A stretch of 64,000 nucleotides of DNA from Sphingobacterium corticibacter (lineage in GTDB: Bacteria > Bacteroidota > Bacteroidia > Sphingobacteriales > Sphingobacteriaceae), in NCBI RefSeq assembly GCF_003076635.1, contig NZ_QDKG01000001.1:496001-560000 (forward strand), given 5' to 3'. Position numbers and translations under genes: made by a program. The notes beneath the pieces are model-generated. The model saw only the letters and a program-made list of their open reading frames with translations, did no database searches and was not told the origin of the DNA. How positions within the stretch are numbered: position 1 is the first letter of the stretch; every line of letters begins with the position of its first letter. Below, piece after piece: positions 45,213-53,392 of this stretch.

Positions 45213-46676
45213 TTGGAAGATCAACAGACCAGCTGGACTATCTGCTTAGCATGTCGTGGAGAGGGAAAGAAAAGTCGTAAACTTCGCAAAAAAGTAAGAC
45301 TTCAGCATCAATTGGCATTGGCTCAATTTGAGCAAGCAGAAGAAGATGGTACAGCTCCAAGCCGCCCTAAGGCACATCGCTTTTCCTGTGCTAAGTGTGC
45401 TGGATCTGGCTTGATACCAGCTGCGCGGCCACCAATGGCAGACCATGAAAACTATCCGCATGTAGCTATTATTGGCGGTGGAATAGGAGGCATGGCATTA
45501 GCGGTTGCATTATTGCATCGCGGAATTCCTTTTACCTTATATGAGCGCGACAGCGACTTCAATGCACGCCCTCAGGGATATGGACTTACATTACAACAGG
45601 CCAGTAAAGCTATTGAAGGGTTCGGAATCACCTCTTTAACAGATGGAGTTATTTCGACACGTCATGTGGTACACACAACAGCTGGGAAAGTGGTTGGAGA
45701 ATGGGGAGTTAGGAGATGGATTCCAACAGACTCTATCGCGTATCCGAAGCGTTCAAATGTACATATTGCCAGGCAATCTCTTCGCTTAGAACTACTCAAG
45801 CAATTGGGAAACTACGCGGATGTACAATGGGGTCATCAGCTAGTCGATTTTGAGCGATCGGATGATAATAGTTTCGAACTGAGTTTTCAGGTAGATGGAA
45901 GGATCGAGCGATCTAGAGCAGATCTGGTGGTTGGAGCGGATGGTATCCGCAGTTCCGTTAGTAGGCTAGTATTTAGTGAAGACCATCGCCCTTTGCGCTA
46001 TCTAGGATGCATTGTCATACTTGGTATCTGTCCTCTCGCTGCGATCAAGAATGTAGATTCTGAGCTATTAGATTCGGCTACCGTTTTCCAAACGGCTAAC
46101 GGCCATGAGCGCATATATATGATGCCTTACACATCGGATTCTATCATGTGGCAGTTGAGTTTTCCACTGGAATTAGAAGAGGCCAAGACCTTAAGTGCTG
46201 CGGGCGCTTCGGCCCTGAAAGAAGAGGCTTGCCGCAGAACGCAATGGCATAATCCAATTCCTCAGATATTAGCAGCCACGATGGAAACTCAAATTTCAGG
46301 ATATCCTGTATACGACCGCGAGTTACTTCAGCAAGCATCTATGGCGGGTGTAGGCTCAGTAACACTGATCGGAGATGCTGCTCACCCGATGAGTCCATTC
46401 AAAGGACAAGGTGCAAATCAAGCTTTGTTGGATGCGCTTAATCTAGCGCGAGGGATTTACAAAGGTTGTAATCCTCATATTCCTTGGAGGACCATAGGGT
46501 TGAGGAAAAGCGTGCTGAGCGAGTTCGAGGCCGAAATGTTGGCACGTAGTGCAGTAAAAGTTAAGGATTCGGCAGAAGCCGCCGAGTTTTTGCATTCCGA
46601 TATTATCCTACATGAGGGTGACGAGCCGAGAGGACGGTGCTTGAAATCTATTAAAAATAGCTCGGATAGTTTTTAG
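45213..46676 (+). CDS. FAD-dependent class A monooxygenase with N-terminal DnaJ-like zinc motif
   Basis: 487 residues. Residues about 80-470 are a flavin monooxygenase: FAD Rossmann motif AIIGGGIGGMALAVALLHRG (from 85), DLVVGADGIRSSVSR (the DG motif) and GDAAHPMSPFKGQGANQALL (the GD motif). It would hydroxylate a small aromatic or polyketide-like molecule using NAD(P)H. In front lie about 75 residues with CLACRGEG (Cys11, Cys14) and CAKCAGSG (Cys59, Cys62), two CxxCxGxG words as in the zinc centre of DnaJ, joined by a basic helix. Start: no ATG is in frame upstream; TTG at 45213 is used. ATG75 would give a plain monooxygenase but lose the Cys motifs, which argue that the long form is made. 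Confidence 0.85.
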   Translation: MEDQQTSWTICLACRGEGKKSRKLRKKVRLQHQLALAQFEQAEEDGTAPSRPKAHRFSCAKCAGSGLIPAARPPMADHENYPHVAIIGGGIGGMALAVALLHRGIPFTLYERDSDFNARPQGYGLTLQQASKAIEGFGITSLTDGVISTRHVVHTTAGKVVGEWGVRRWIPTDSIAYPKRSNVHIARQSLRLELLKQLGNYADVQWGHQLVDFERSDDNSFELSFQVDGRIERSRADLVVGADGIRSSVSRLVFSEDHRPLRYLGCIVILGICPLAAIKNVDSELLDSATVFQTANGHERIYMMPYTSDSIMWQLSFPLELEEAKTLSAAGASALKEEACRRTQWHNPIPQILAATMETQISGYPVYDRELLQQASMAGVGSVTLIGDAAHPMSPFKGQGANQALLDALNLARGIYKGCNPHIPWRTIGLRKSVLSEFEAEMLARSAVKVKDSAEAAEFLHSDIILHEGDEPRGRCLKSIKNSSDSF

Positions 46677-47131
46677 TGTGGTGCAATCATATAATTGTCG
46701 TTTATAGGATGCCTAGATGGATTGGATAAAGGATTATTTGCTTGTAATTGTCCAACAATAACATGTATAACTTGATGTTTTTCTTTTGCTCCACAATAGA
46801 AAAATATCAAGTTGGTTACTCATTTCAGGAAGTGCAAATTACCTAAAGAAATTATGGTACATTTCAAGTAAGATTGTAGAAGTCGTTAAAATGTATTTCT
46901 ATTCTGTCACTATTTGGATGAAAATTTCAAGGCCTTACTGGTTTTAAACTTCAATTAGGATTCAATTATAATTTTATTATACTTACGATTATTTAATGCT
47001 GATTCAATCATCTGGTTTTTACAATTTTACTTTTTAATAATGTGTTTTTTAAATTATTTTTTTATTAAAAAATCTGTACTAATTGAAATTTAAATTCTAT
47101 ATTTAATCCACCACCAAATATTACCTTTTAA
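46677..47131. other. AT-rich intergenic region before the transglutaminase-like operon
   Basis: 455 bases, very AT-rich toward the right. It should hold the promoter of the gene at 47132. At 46783-46798 it carries an exact 16-base copy of the tRNA-Arg leader (44890-44905), without a following tRNA. No ORF or RNA gene is otherwise seen. Confidence 0.5.
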
Positions 47132-48622
47132 ATGATTCAGAACTTTCGATATTCTTGGGTATTGCTATTGCCCATGATTTTATTATCATCCTGTTATAAT
47201 CTTAATGACCGTATCGACTGGGCTTTCCTGAAGGAGAAACATCGTAGTAGTTCTTTGAAACTTGCTTCAATTAAATATTTACAACAAAACATCCCAAAGA
47301 TTTATTCAGAAAAGCTAGTTTTCTACAATCTAGAAACTGAGCGCGAGATGGATATCAGGTTGGATACATTTAAACATGAAGATGAATTGCGTCAGATATT
47401 AATCACGCATACATTAGGTTATAAGACTAAGAAGTTTTTAGACAGAGATATTTTAACCACAGATCAAATAGATACAATTATTTCAGAGTCATTTCATACA
47501 AAACAGCGGTACAAGTGGGCGAGTACTATATCTGATAGTTTGTTTTTACATTACGTTTTGCCGTATAAAATATCAAAAGAATACCCTAGAAATTGGAAGA
47601 AATATTTTGACGAAAAATTTGGTAAACAACTAGACTCTTTGAACGAAATAAAAGATATAAGAGTTCAAGATGTTACGCGATTCTTAGTTCGCGAAATGGA
47701 GCAAGTTTACAGCTACGATAGTCAAAATTTATTGAATAGTCAGTTCCCTGATTTATTTGAATTATTGTATTCTTCAAAAGGAGAATGTTTTAGGATTGCT
47801 AGTTTATATACATATGTTCTACGATCTGCGGGAATACCTGCAGCAGTAGACATTGTACCGGTATGGGGTAGTCAGAATGCTGGACATGCTGAATACATAT
47901 CATTAGATTCGACAGGGCGAATGACAAGTAATGTTGCGACTTCTCACAAAAAAGGATTAGAACGTGCGGCAAAAGTTTTTCGACTTACTTTCGAAAATAA
48001 CAGGAATTTTTCTGATGGGATTCGTCCATATAGTGCCGACTATCCATTTTTAATTCCTTATTTAAAGAATGATAACATTATAGATGTTACAGATCAACAT
48101 GCTACTGTCTTTGATATACCTTACAATCTTCCTCAAAATTTAAATGATATTCCATACGCGTATATATGTGTGTACAATTATGGTCAGTGGATTCCGGTTT
48201 TTTGGTCAAAGAGCAAAAACGGGAAACTAGTTTTCTCGAAAATGAATACTGATATACTTTATCGGATAGCATTGCCTGATAAAACTGGAGGAATTTCATT
48301 CTATGACGATGTGTTTTTCCTGAATAGCAAAGGAGAGAAAATACTGTTGACGGCGAAGGAATCTATAAACACAGTTGTGAAACTTGAGAAGACCAATTCT
48401 GGTGCTTTAGCTACTCTTGAGCCTAATCAAAGTTATATCTTACAGGTACTAATGCCTGGCGGTTTGTGGAAGCATGTAGAAAATTTCACTACCAATAAGC
48501 AAGGCATTGTTATGAATGCTAACCTTAATAACGAGTCATTCTACAGGTTGGTAAAGCAGGGCACAACAGCAAAACTTGAACGTCCATTTTTATGTATTAA
48601 TGGTTTTCAACAATGGAGATGA
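47132..48622 (+). CDS. transglutaminase-like lipoprotein
   Basis: 496 residues. Lipoprotein signal ending LLSSC (Cys21), a helical region to about 190, then a transglutaminase/protease-like core: Cys219 in SSKGECFRIASLYTYVLRSA, the GIPAAVDIVPVW strand, His252 in NAGHAEY and a possible third residue Asp259. This Cys-His order matches the transglutaminase-like superfamily, whose bacterial members act as proteases, amidases or cross-linking enzymes. The C-terminal 200 residues are beta-rich. Base composition is visibly AT-richer than the flanking genes. Its end overlaps the start of the next gene by 10 bases, so the two are coupled. Substrate unknown. Confidence 0.82.
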   Translation: MIQNFRYSWVLLLPMILLSSCYNLNDRIDWAFLKEKHRSSSLKLASIKYLQQNIPKIYSEKLVFYNLETEREMDIRLDTFKHEDELRQILITHTLGYKTKKFLDRDILTTDQIDTIISESFHTKQRYKWASTISDSLFLHYVLPYKISKEYPRNWKKYFDEKFGKQLDSLNEIKDIRVQDVTRFLVREMEQVYSYDSQNLLNSQFPDLFELLYSSKGECFRIASLYTYVLRSAGIPAAVDIVPVWGSQNAGHAEYISLDSTGRMTSNVATSHKKGLERAAKVFRLTFENNRNFSDGIRPYSADYPFLIPYLKNDNIIDVTDQHATVFDIPYNLPQNLNDIPYAYICVYNYGQWIPVFWSKSKNGKLVFSKMNTDILYRIALPDKTGGISFYDDVFFLNSKGEKILLTAKESINTVVKLEKTNSGALATLEPNQSYILQVLMPGGLWKHVENFTTNKQGIVMNANLNNESFYRLVKQGTTAKLERPFLCINGFQQWR

Positions 48623-50385
48623 ACGCTAGCCTTAATATCCGAATAAATCAAGTGCTATTATTTATCGTTCTTGCGTTAGCCTTTGTTTACAATCCTGTTA
48701 CAAGCGACTGGGGGGCTAAACCTACAACCTATCTATTCTTTTTTACATCGCTACTATTTTCTATCCTACTAATCCCCTCTTACTTCAGTGGATTGGTCAT
48801 GCGATTAAATCCTATTGATCTAACAGTTTTACTGTTCTTTGTACTTCTAATAGTTCATGTTATTTATTTATTCTGTACGAATAGTTTGTCTATTGATGAT
48901 TATCTATTAACATACGCTGCTATTGGCATCTTGTATTTTCCATTGAGATCTTTAATCCAGAAAGACTGTTCTTCGGTTGTACAGGTGTTTTCATTAATTT
49001 TTGATATTCAGGTTGTTTTGGGGATTTGTCAATTGACTTTCGCATTGATAAAGAATATAGATAGTTCTCTGTTTGTAACTGGGACATTGGGGCACTCGGG
49101 AATGTATGCCATATACTTAGTCGCTTATCTGCCAGTGAGGATCAAAAAAGTAGCTAAAGTTAAAAAAACGCTAATCTTAGTGGTCATCTTTATTCTTTTG
49201 TTAATGACCGAGTCCAGAACTGGTATTTGCCTCTATTTGATTGTACTTGCCAACCTATCGCGCCATTATTTATCCAATTTTTATCATAGAACTAAGGGCA
49301 AAACTTGGTTAATAGTCTCATCAGCAATTGCTCTCATTACATTAGTATCACTACTCATTTACATCAAACTGCCATCTGCCATGGGACGGATATTCATTTG
49401 GCAAAATTCCTTTAATTTATTTTTAAAAAAGCCATTTCTAGGATGGGGTTATGGAGGTTTTCAAAAGGAATACTTAAATCAACAGGCATTTTTCTTTGAA
49501 CACAACTCCGCTAATGAGATGTATACGTCAGTAGCTAGTAGCATCTCTACACCATTTAATGAATATATCAAGTTGCTTGTGAATTTTGGCTTTGTTGGAT
49601 TTGCTATATTTGGCTTTGCTCTATTTTCCTTATATAAATTTCTTTGGACAACCAATTCTAATACAAGCTTTAGTTTTTCATTTTTTCTTATTTTATTATC
49701 CGCTTTAGTCTATTTTTCATTTCAATCTGTTGGCCTATTACTGGTAGCCATTTTATGTTTAGTTTATCTGGCTGATCATTCTTGGCCTGATATTTATATC
49801 AATTGGTGTCTCAAGATTAAATCTAAGCTTATATTGATTATCAAATTAACTCTCCTCACCTTTTGTACGTTTCTTCTTTCCAACAATTTCAATCAGTTTG
49901 TTGCTACGCTGAAGTGGCGACAAGCTATACGGTTTATACCGAATCAGCCTGAATTAGCCATGAACGTCTACAGTCAGATTTATGATCGCTTGCATCATCG
50001 TCCATCTTTTATATATAATTATGGTGTGGAGTTGTATAATCTGAGAAAATATAATCAAGCTCAAAAAATGTTTGCTAAACTTCTAGAACAGTTTGTTACT
50101 CTAGATGGTGTTATGTATTTCGCTAAAGCAAGCCAAGCTGTAGGACAATATGATCTTGCGGAACAATATTTCAAACAAGCATCATTTATGGTACCTAATA
50201 AATTTCAGCCTAAGTACCACCTTTTTAAGCTTTATGATCATCTTAAAAGTGAAAAGAATGCTGCTATTGTCGCACAAGAAATTTTAGATATGCCCATCAA
50301 AGTCCCATCACAGGAGGTGGATCATATTAGGAAACGGGTAAAGCAATACATCAAATTAGAACTAAACAACCAGTATAATTTTTAA
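48613..50385 (+). CDS. O-antigen ligase/polymerase-like (Wzy_C) membrane protein with C-terminal TPRs
   Basis: 590 residues: about 11-12 membrane helices (residues 12-425) and then a cytoplasmic or periplasmic TPR-like part (about 440-560: FIPNQPELAMNVYSQIY, GQYDLAEQYFKQASFMVP). The Wzy_C/WaaL/PglL features are LMTESRTGICLYL (199-209), a large loop with NLFLKKPFLGWGYGGFQKEY and STPFNEYIKLLVNFGFVGF. In canonical ligases the last motif carries a catalytic His before the Asn; here it is Phe315. It would act on an undecaprenyl-linked or other glycan, or on a protein acceptor, but no glycosyltransferase gene is nearby. Translationally coupled to the preceding gene. Confidence 0.82.
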   Translation: MEMNASLNIRINQVLLFIVLALAFVYNPVTSDWGAKPTTYLFFFTSLLFSILLIPSYFSGLVMRLNPIDLTVLLFFVLLIVHVIYLFCTNSLSIDDYLLTYAAIGILYFPLRSLIQKDCSSVVQVFSLIFDIQVVLGICQLTFALIKNIDSSLFVTGTLGHSGMYAIYLVAYLPVRIKKVAKVKKTLILVVIFILLLMTESRTGICLYLIVLANLSRHYLSNFYHRTKGKTWLIVSSAIALITLVSLLIYIKLPSAMGRIFIWQNSFNLFLKKPFLGWGYGGFQKEYLNQQAFFFEHNSANEMYTSVASSISTPFNEYIKLLVNFGFVGFAIFGFALFSLYKFLWTTNSNTSFSFSFFLILLSALVYFSFQSVGLLLVAILCLVYLADHSWPDIYINWCLKIKSKLILIIKLTLLTFCTFLLSNNFNQFVATLKWRQAIRFIPNQPELAMNVYSQIYDRLHHRPSFIYNYGVELYNLRKYNQAQKMFAKLLEQFVTLDGVMYFAKASQAVGQYDLAEQYFKQASFMVPNKFQPKYHLFKLYDHLKSEKNAAIVAQEILDMPIKVPSQEVDHIRKRVKQYIKLELNNQYNF

Positions 50386-50411
50386 ACCATAAACCATAAA
50401 CCATAAACCAT
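50384..50411 (+). repeat. four perfect AAACCAT heptanucleotide repeats before a start codon
   Basis: AAACCAT at 50384-50390, 50391-50397, 50398-50404 and 50405-50411, beginning inside the upstream stop codon and ending six bases before the ATG at 50418. Confidence 0.95.
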
Positions 50412-50417
50412 ATCATT

Positions 50418-51374
50418 ATGAGAAAATCAATTTTTAGTTTTTTTAATCTGACCTGTTTATTATTGTTGACAGGTCTGTTTGTATCGTGCAAAGATTTTAA
50501 TGACTTATCAACTTTAATACAGGAAGAAGATTCTTCTTTGTTCCTAAAAGATGATTTACGCGCAACATCATCCTTTACTGATTGCTTAGAAAGTTACGAC
50601 TTATGGACAATTAATGTTGTCAAATATAAATGTCCAATTAACGCATTTCAAATAGCGCAGAATAAGGAATATATTAAAGTGGATGAAAATGTTAGAAAAG
50701 CCATGGAGGATTCAATAGGTAAATATCCAGGCCCTATATGGAGCCCAGAAGAGTTTGAACGAAGATTACAACAAATGCTTGATCAAAAAGAAAAGAAGAT
50801 TCCCCTGTACCCAATTTATCGTTACGGAGTGCCGATAAATAGTATTTATGATGAGTTAGCAAACTCACCTGATGTTGCGGATGTGACCATATATGTTTTG
50901 GATCAGGTGAATTTTGACGGTTATATTGCGTTGGGAATTCGGAGCAATTCACTGTCTCCTGAACCATACAGCCGCGCAGTGGCATTTTATCCCAATGCTA
51001 GCATGATATCTACTGGAAATCAATATCCAGAGAGATTTTTTGACGTTAGTGGCCTGGCCTACACACATAGCTTTACAATTGAAGGTGCGTTTATACCTGA
51101 ATTACTTAATTATGTAGCACATCGACAGGGCTCTCCTCAACACTTTTTCTCGAATCCAAGCTTTCAAGGATATCAATTGTTTAAAGAAGGATTTAGTAGA
51201 GGTTCACTAATTTTTCCTCCAACTCCTATCTTTTCACAGTCGCGGTGGCAAACTAATATTTTGGCATCTGGAATAAGAGATTGGAATCCACCAGCATGGG
51301 TCAAGGTTAATTTAAACGGCGGTCATATTCCGCAAAGAGTTGGAGAGGGCGGTGGTGATATCATCTTTCCATAA
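50418..51374 (+). CDS. unrecognised lipoprotein
   Basis: 318 residues. Lipoprotein signal ending GLFVSC (Cys24) and an acidic linker KDFNDLSTLIQEEDSS. A possible disulfide Cys56/Cys72 (FTDCLESYDLW...YKCPINAFQ), a charged helix at about 95-125 (SPEEFERRLQQMLDQKEKK), then a beta-rich part and a Gly-rich end (GEGGGDIIFP). I do not recognise a family. It follows the Wzy-like gene by 32 bases that consist mostly of AAACCAT repeats, and ends in a terminator. It may be the substrate or partner of the two preceding proteins; this is inference from position only. Confidence 0.75.
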   Translation: MRKSIFSFFNLTCLLLLTGLFVSCKDFNDLSTLIQEEDSSLFLKDDLRATSSFTDCLESYDLWTINVVKYKCPINAFQIAQNKEYIKVDENVRKAMEDSIGKYPGPIWSPEEFERRLQQMLDQKEKKIPLYPIYRYGVPINSIYDELANSPDVADVTIYVLDQVNFDGYIALGIRSNSLSPEPYSRAVAFYPNASMISTGNQYPERFFDVSGLAYTHSFTIEGAFIPELLNYVAHRQGSPQHFFSNPSFQGYQLFKEGFSRGSLIFPPTPIFSQSRWQTNILASGIRDWNPPAWVKVNLNGGHIPQRVGEGGGDIIFP

Positions 51375-51404
51375 TTTAGGTGTATAAATTTAAGAGTAGT
51401 ACAA

Positions 51405-51434
51405 TCAAAGGCCATCTTTTCAGATGGCCTTTGG
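51405..51434. terminator. bidirectional terminator between convergent operons
   Basis: 11-bp stem AAAGGCCATCT/AGATGGCCTTT (51407-51417 with 51422-51432), loop TTTC, with A and T flanks. Confidence 0.88.
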
Positions 51435-51453
51435 TTATTTTTATAGATTTCGA

Positions 51454-53373
51454 TTATTGCTGCTTTGCCCACCAAAGTGGAGTAAGCACGGCATCTGGTC
51501 CGCCCAGTGCACTGACAGCTTGATTATATCCAGCTTCGTTGGTATTACGCAAAGTGGATGGATAATTTACACGTTGTGGAAAGAACTTCACGCTGCTTGT
51601 CATAAAGTTGCTTGCCGTTAAATCCGGTAAAGTTACGATAGGTTGCTCTACGGCAGGGTTCTCGAAGAATGGCAGGCCAAGTCGACGGTGATCACTCCAA
51701 GTTTCTAATGGCAAATACGGATTTTGCGCAATGAATTTTTGCGTGATAATTTTTGTTAATTGATCATTCCGTATGGCTCCGTCACGATATAAACCATTCG
51801 ATGGATAGCGAATCTGCACAGTTCCAGTCGTACCCGTTTCCCCATTCACAAACTGCATCGCGTGTGTATTGCCAGGCTCTGTGGTATGTGTCCAAGCAAC
51901 TGATGTACCTACACGATTGTATCCAGTACTTGTCAAGTAATTAGCTGCATGAGCAGACAATCCCCAATAAGAGAAATTGGCCGTAACACCAGCTTCGTAG
52001 GCTGCTTGTGCCGACATCGGAACAGCCCAGCCACGCACGGCTGCTTCTGCAATTAAGAAATTGGATTCCCAATTGGCAAAGAAAACGCGACGATTATTTC
52101 CGTCTCTGAATTTGTTGACCAAGCGAGGCATACTGCCGGCCCAAGATCTAACTTGATTGCGAGATCCCTTCGCTGCCCAGTCGCCCGGTGCGAAAGCATT
52201 CCATGTAAAAGCGGCATTGATCGTTTTAAATGTAGTCGTACCATCAGCATTCAGCAGGTTACGTGTGGTGTTCCGTGCAGTAGTTTGATCAGGATTGAAA
52301 TTAAATTGCGCGTTATTAAAATCACCCGGTATGGCAAAAGATGCATAAGCACGAGGATCAATTACCGCCGGTAGTCCATCCAACCAATAACCTGCTGATG
52401 GGTCATTCGTAGCAGTAGCGAAGTGGTTAGGGTAGTAGATGCCGATATAGTCGGCAGGTTTCACGTAGTCATTATACGACGCACCTAAAGCCGTTTGAGT
52501 GGTAATACCTCCTAAACCAAGGTATAGGTTGTTTAATGTTGAGCTCAAAATAAACGCATTCCACGTCCGCGTCATCACACCTGCAAGCGGACTATAGGCT
52601 GTGCCTAATTCTGCGACCGAAAACATATCATCTGCTGCTGTGATGTAAGGTTTAGTTGCTGCTGCTTCAAATTCGCTGCGTGCTTTTGCTGCATCTACTT
52701 CCGACATACGCATCGCTAGGCGCATTCTCATGGAGTTTGCATACTTTTGCCATTTGGCAAAATCATACCCATAAGCTGGGTCAAAACGACGGATGTCAGC
52801 AGGTACCGTTACTGCCATATCCAGTGCTTCGCTAGCTTCGCGAAGTTCTGTCAATAGGTATGAATAGACTTCCTGCACGCTAGAATAGCTAGGGTTTTCA
52901 CCTTGCCAACCATCTAGTGGAACTGGACCAAAGGTATCACTTAATTCACTCAACAAGTAAGCGCGCCAGATCCGAGCCACCTGTAGCAAGTTGTTTGTGT
53001 ACGGTGCTTGTGTACCGGCTGCGATACGTTCATTAGCCAGGTCAACTGCTGCATAAACTCCGGATAACCATCCAGACATATAACCGCGACTATAATAATC
53101 AGATGACCAACCATCATTATGTGCACCATTAACAATACCGCCGCCCAACTGTTGACGACCAGCGGTTTTCCAGTACAAAACAAACACACGCTCGGCAATA
53201 TGTGGATCTTGCTGCGCACCAATGATGGAGCCATTGAGTAGATACTCTACTTGTACTTGCTGATCATTGGCACCATTAGGATCAATATTTAGCGCCTCAA
53301 AATCATTGCACGATGAGAATAGTGCCAATGAAGCCAGCATCCCCATCATCCCTTTTTTTATAGTAATTTTCAT
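51454..53373 (-). CDS. SusD/RagB-like nutrient-binding lipoprotein (SusD-like_2 type)
   Basis: 639 residues. Lipoprotein signal MKITIKKGMMGMLASLALFSSC (quoted core FSSC, Cys22), followed by NDFEALNIDPNG, a start typical of the SusD-like_2 subgroup that works with SusC proteins lacking an STN domain. Helical TPR-like body with the central insertion of Asn/Thr-rich segments. The C-terminal end (AVLTPLWWAKQQ) differs from the NPGY ending of standard SusD. It lies 19 bases after susC in the ROK-SusC-SusD operon. Cargo probably a saccharide, given the ROK regulator. Confidence 0.92.
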   Translation of the reverse strand: MKITIKKGMMGMLASLALFSSCNDFEALNIDPNGANDQQVQVEYLLNGSIIGAQQDPHIAERVFVLYWKTAGRQQLGGGIVNGAHNDGWSSDYYSRGYMSGWLSGVYAAVDLANERIAAGTQAPYTNNLLQVARIWRAYLLSELSDTFGPVPLDGWQGENPSYSSVQEVYSYLLTELREASEALDMAVTVPADIRRFDPAYGYDFAKWQKYANSMRMRLAMRMSEVDAAKARSEFEAAATKPYITAADDMFSVAELGTAYSPLAGVMTRTWNAFILSSTLNNLYLGLGGITTQTALGASYNDYVKPADYIGIYYPNHFATATNDPSAGYWLDGLPAVIDPRAYASFAIPGDFNNAQFNFNPDQTTARNTTRNLLNADGTTTFKTINAAFTWNAFAPGDWAAKGSRNQVRSWAGSMPRLVNKFRDGNNRRVFFANWESNFLIAEAAVRGWAVPMSAQAAYEAGVTANFSYWGLSAHAANYLTSTGYNRVGTSVAWTHTTEPGNTHAMQFVNGETGTTGTVQIRYPSNGLYRDGAIRNDQLTKIITQKFIAQNPYLPLETWSDHRRLGLPFFENPAVEQPIVTLPDLTASNFMTSSVKFFPQRVNYPSTLRNTNEAGYNQAVSALGGPDAVLTPLWWAKQQ

Positions 53374-53392
53374 TTCAATATTTCTTTAATCG

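Noticed and set aside
44558..51420. Integrative element inserted at the tRNA pair
   Set aside because: No integrase, relaxase or direct repeat of a tRNA 3' end was found; the 16-base duplicate matches the tRNA-Arg leader, not its 3' end.
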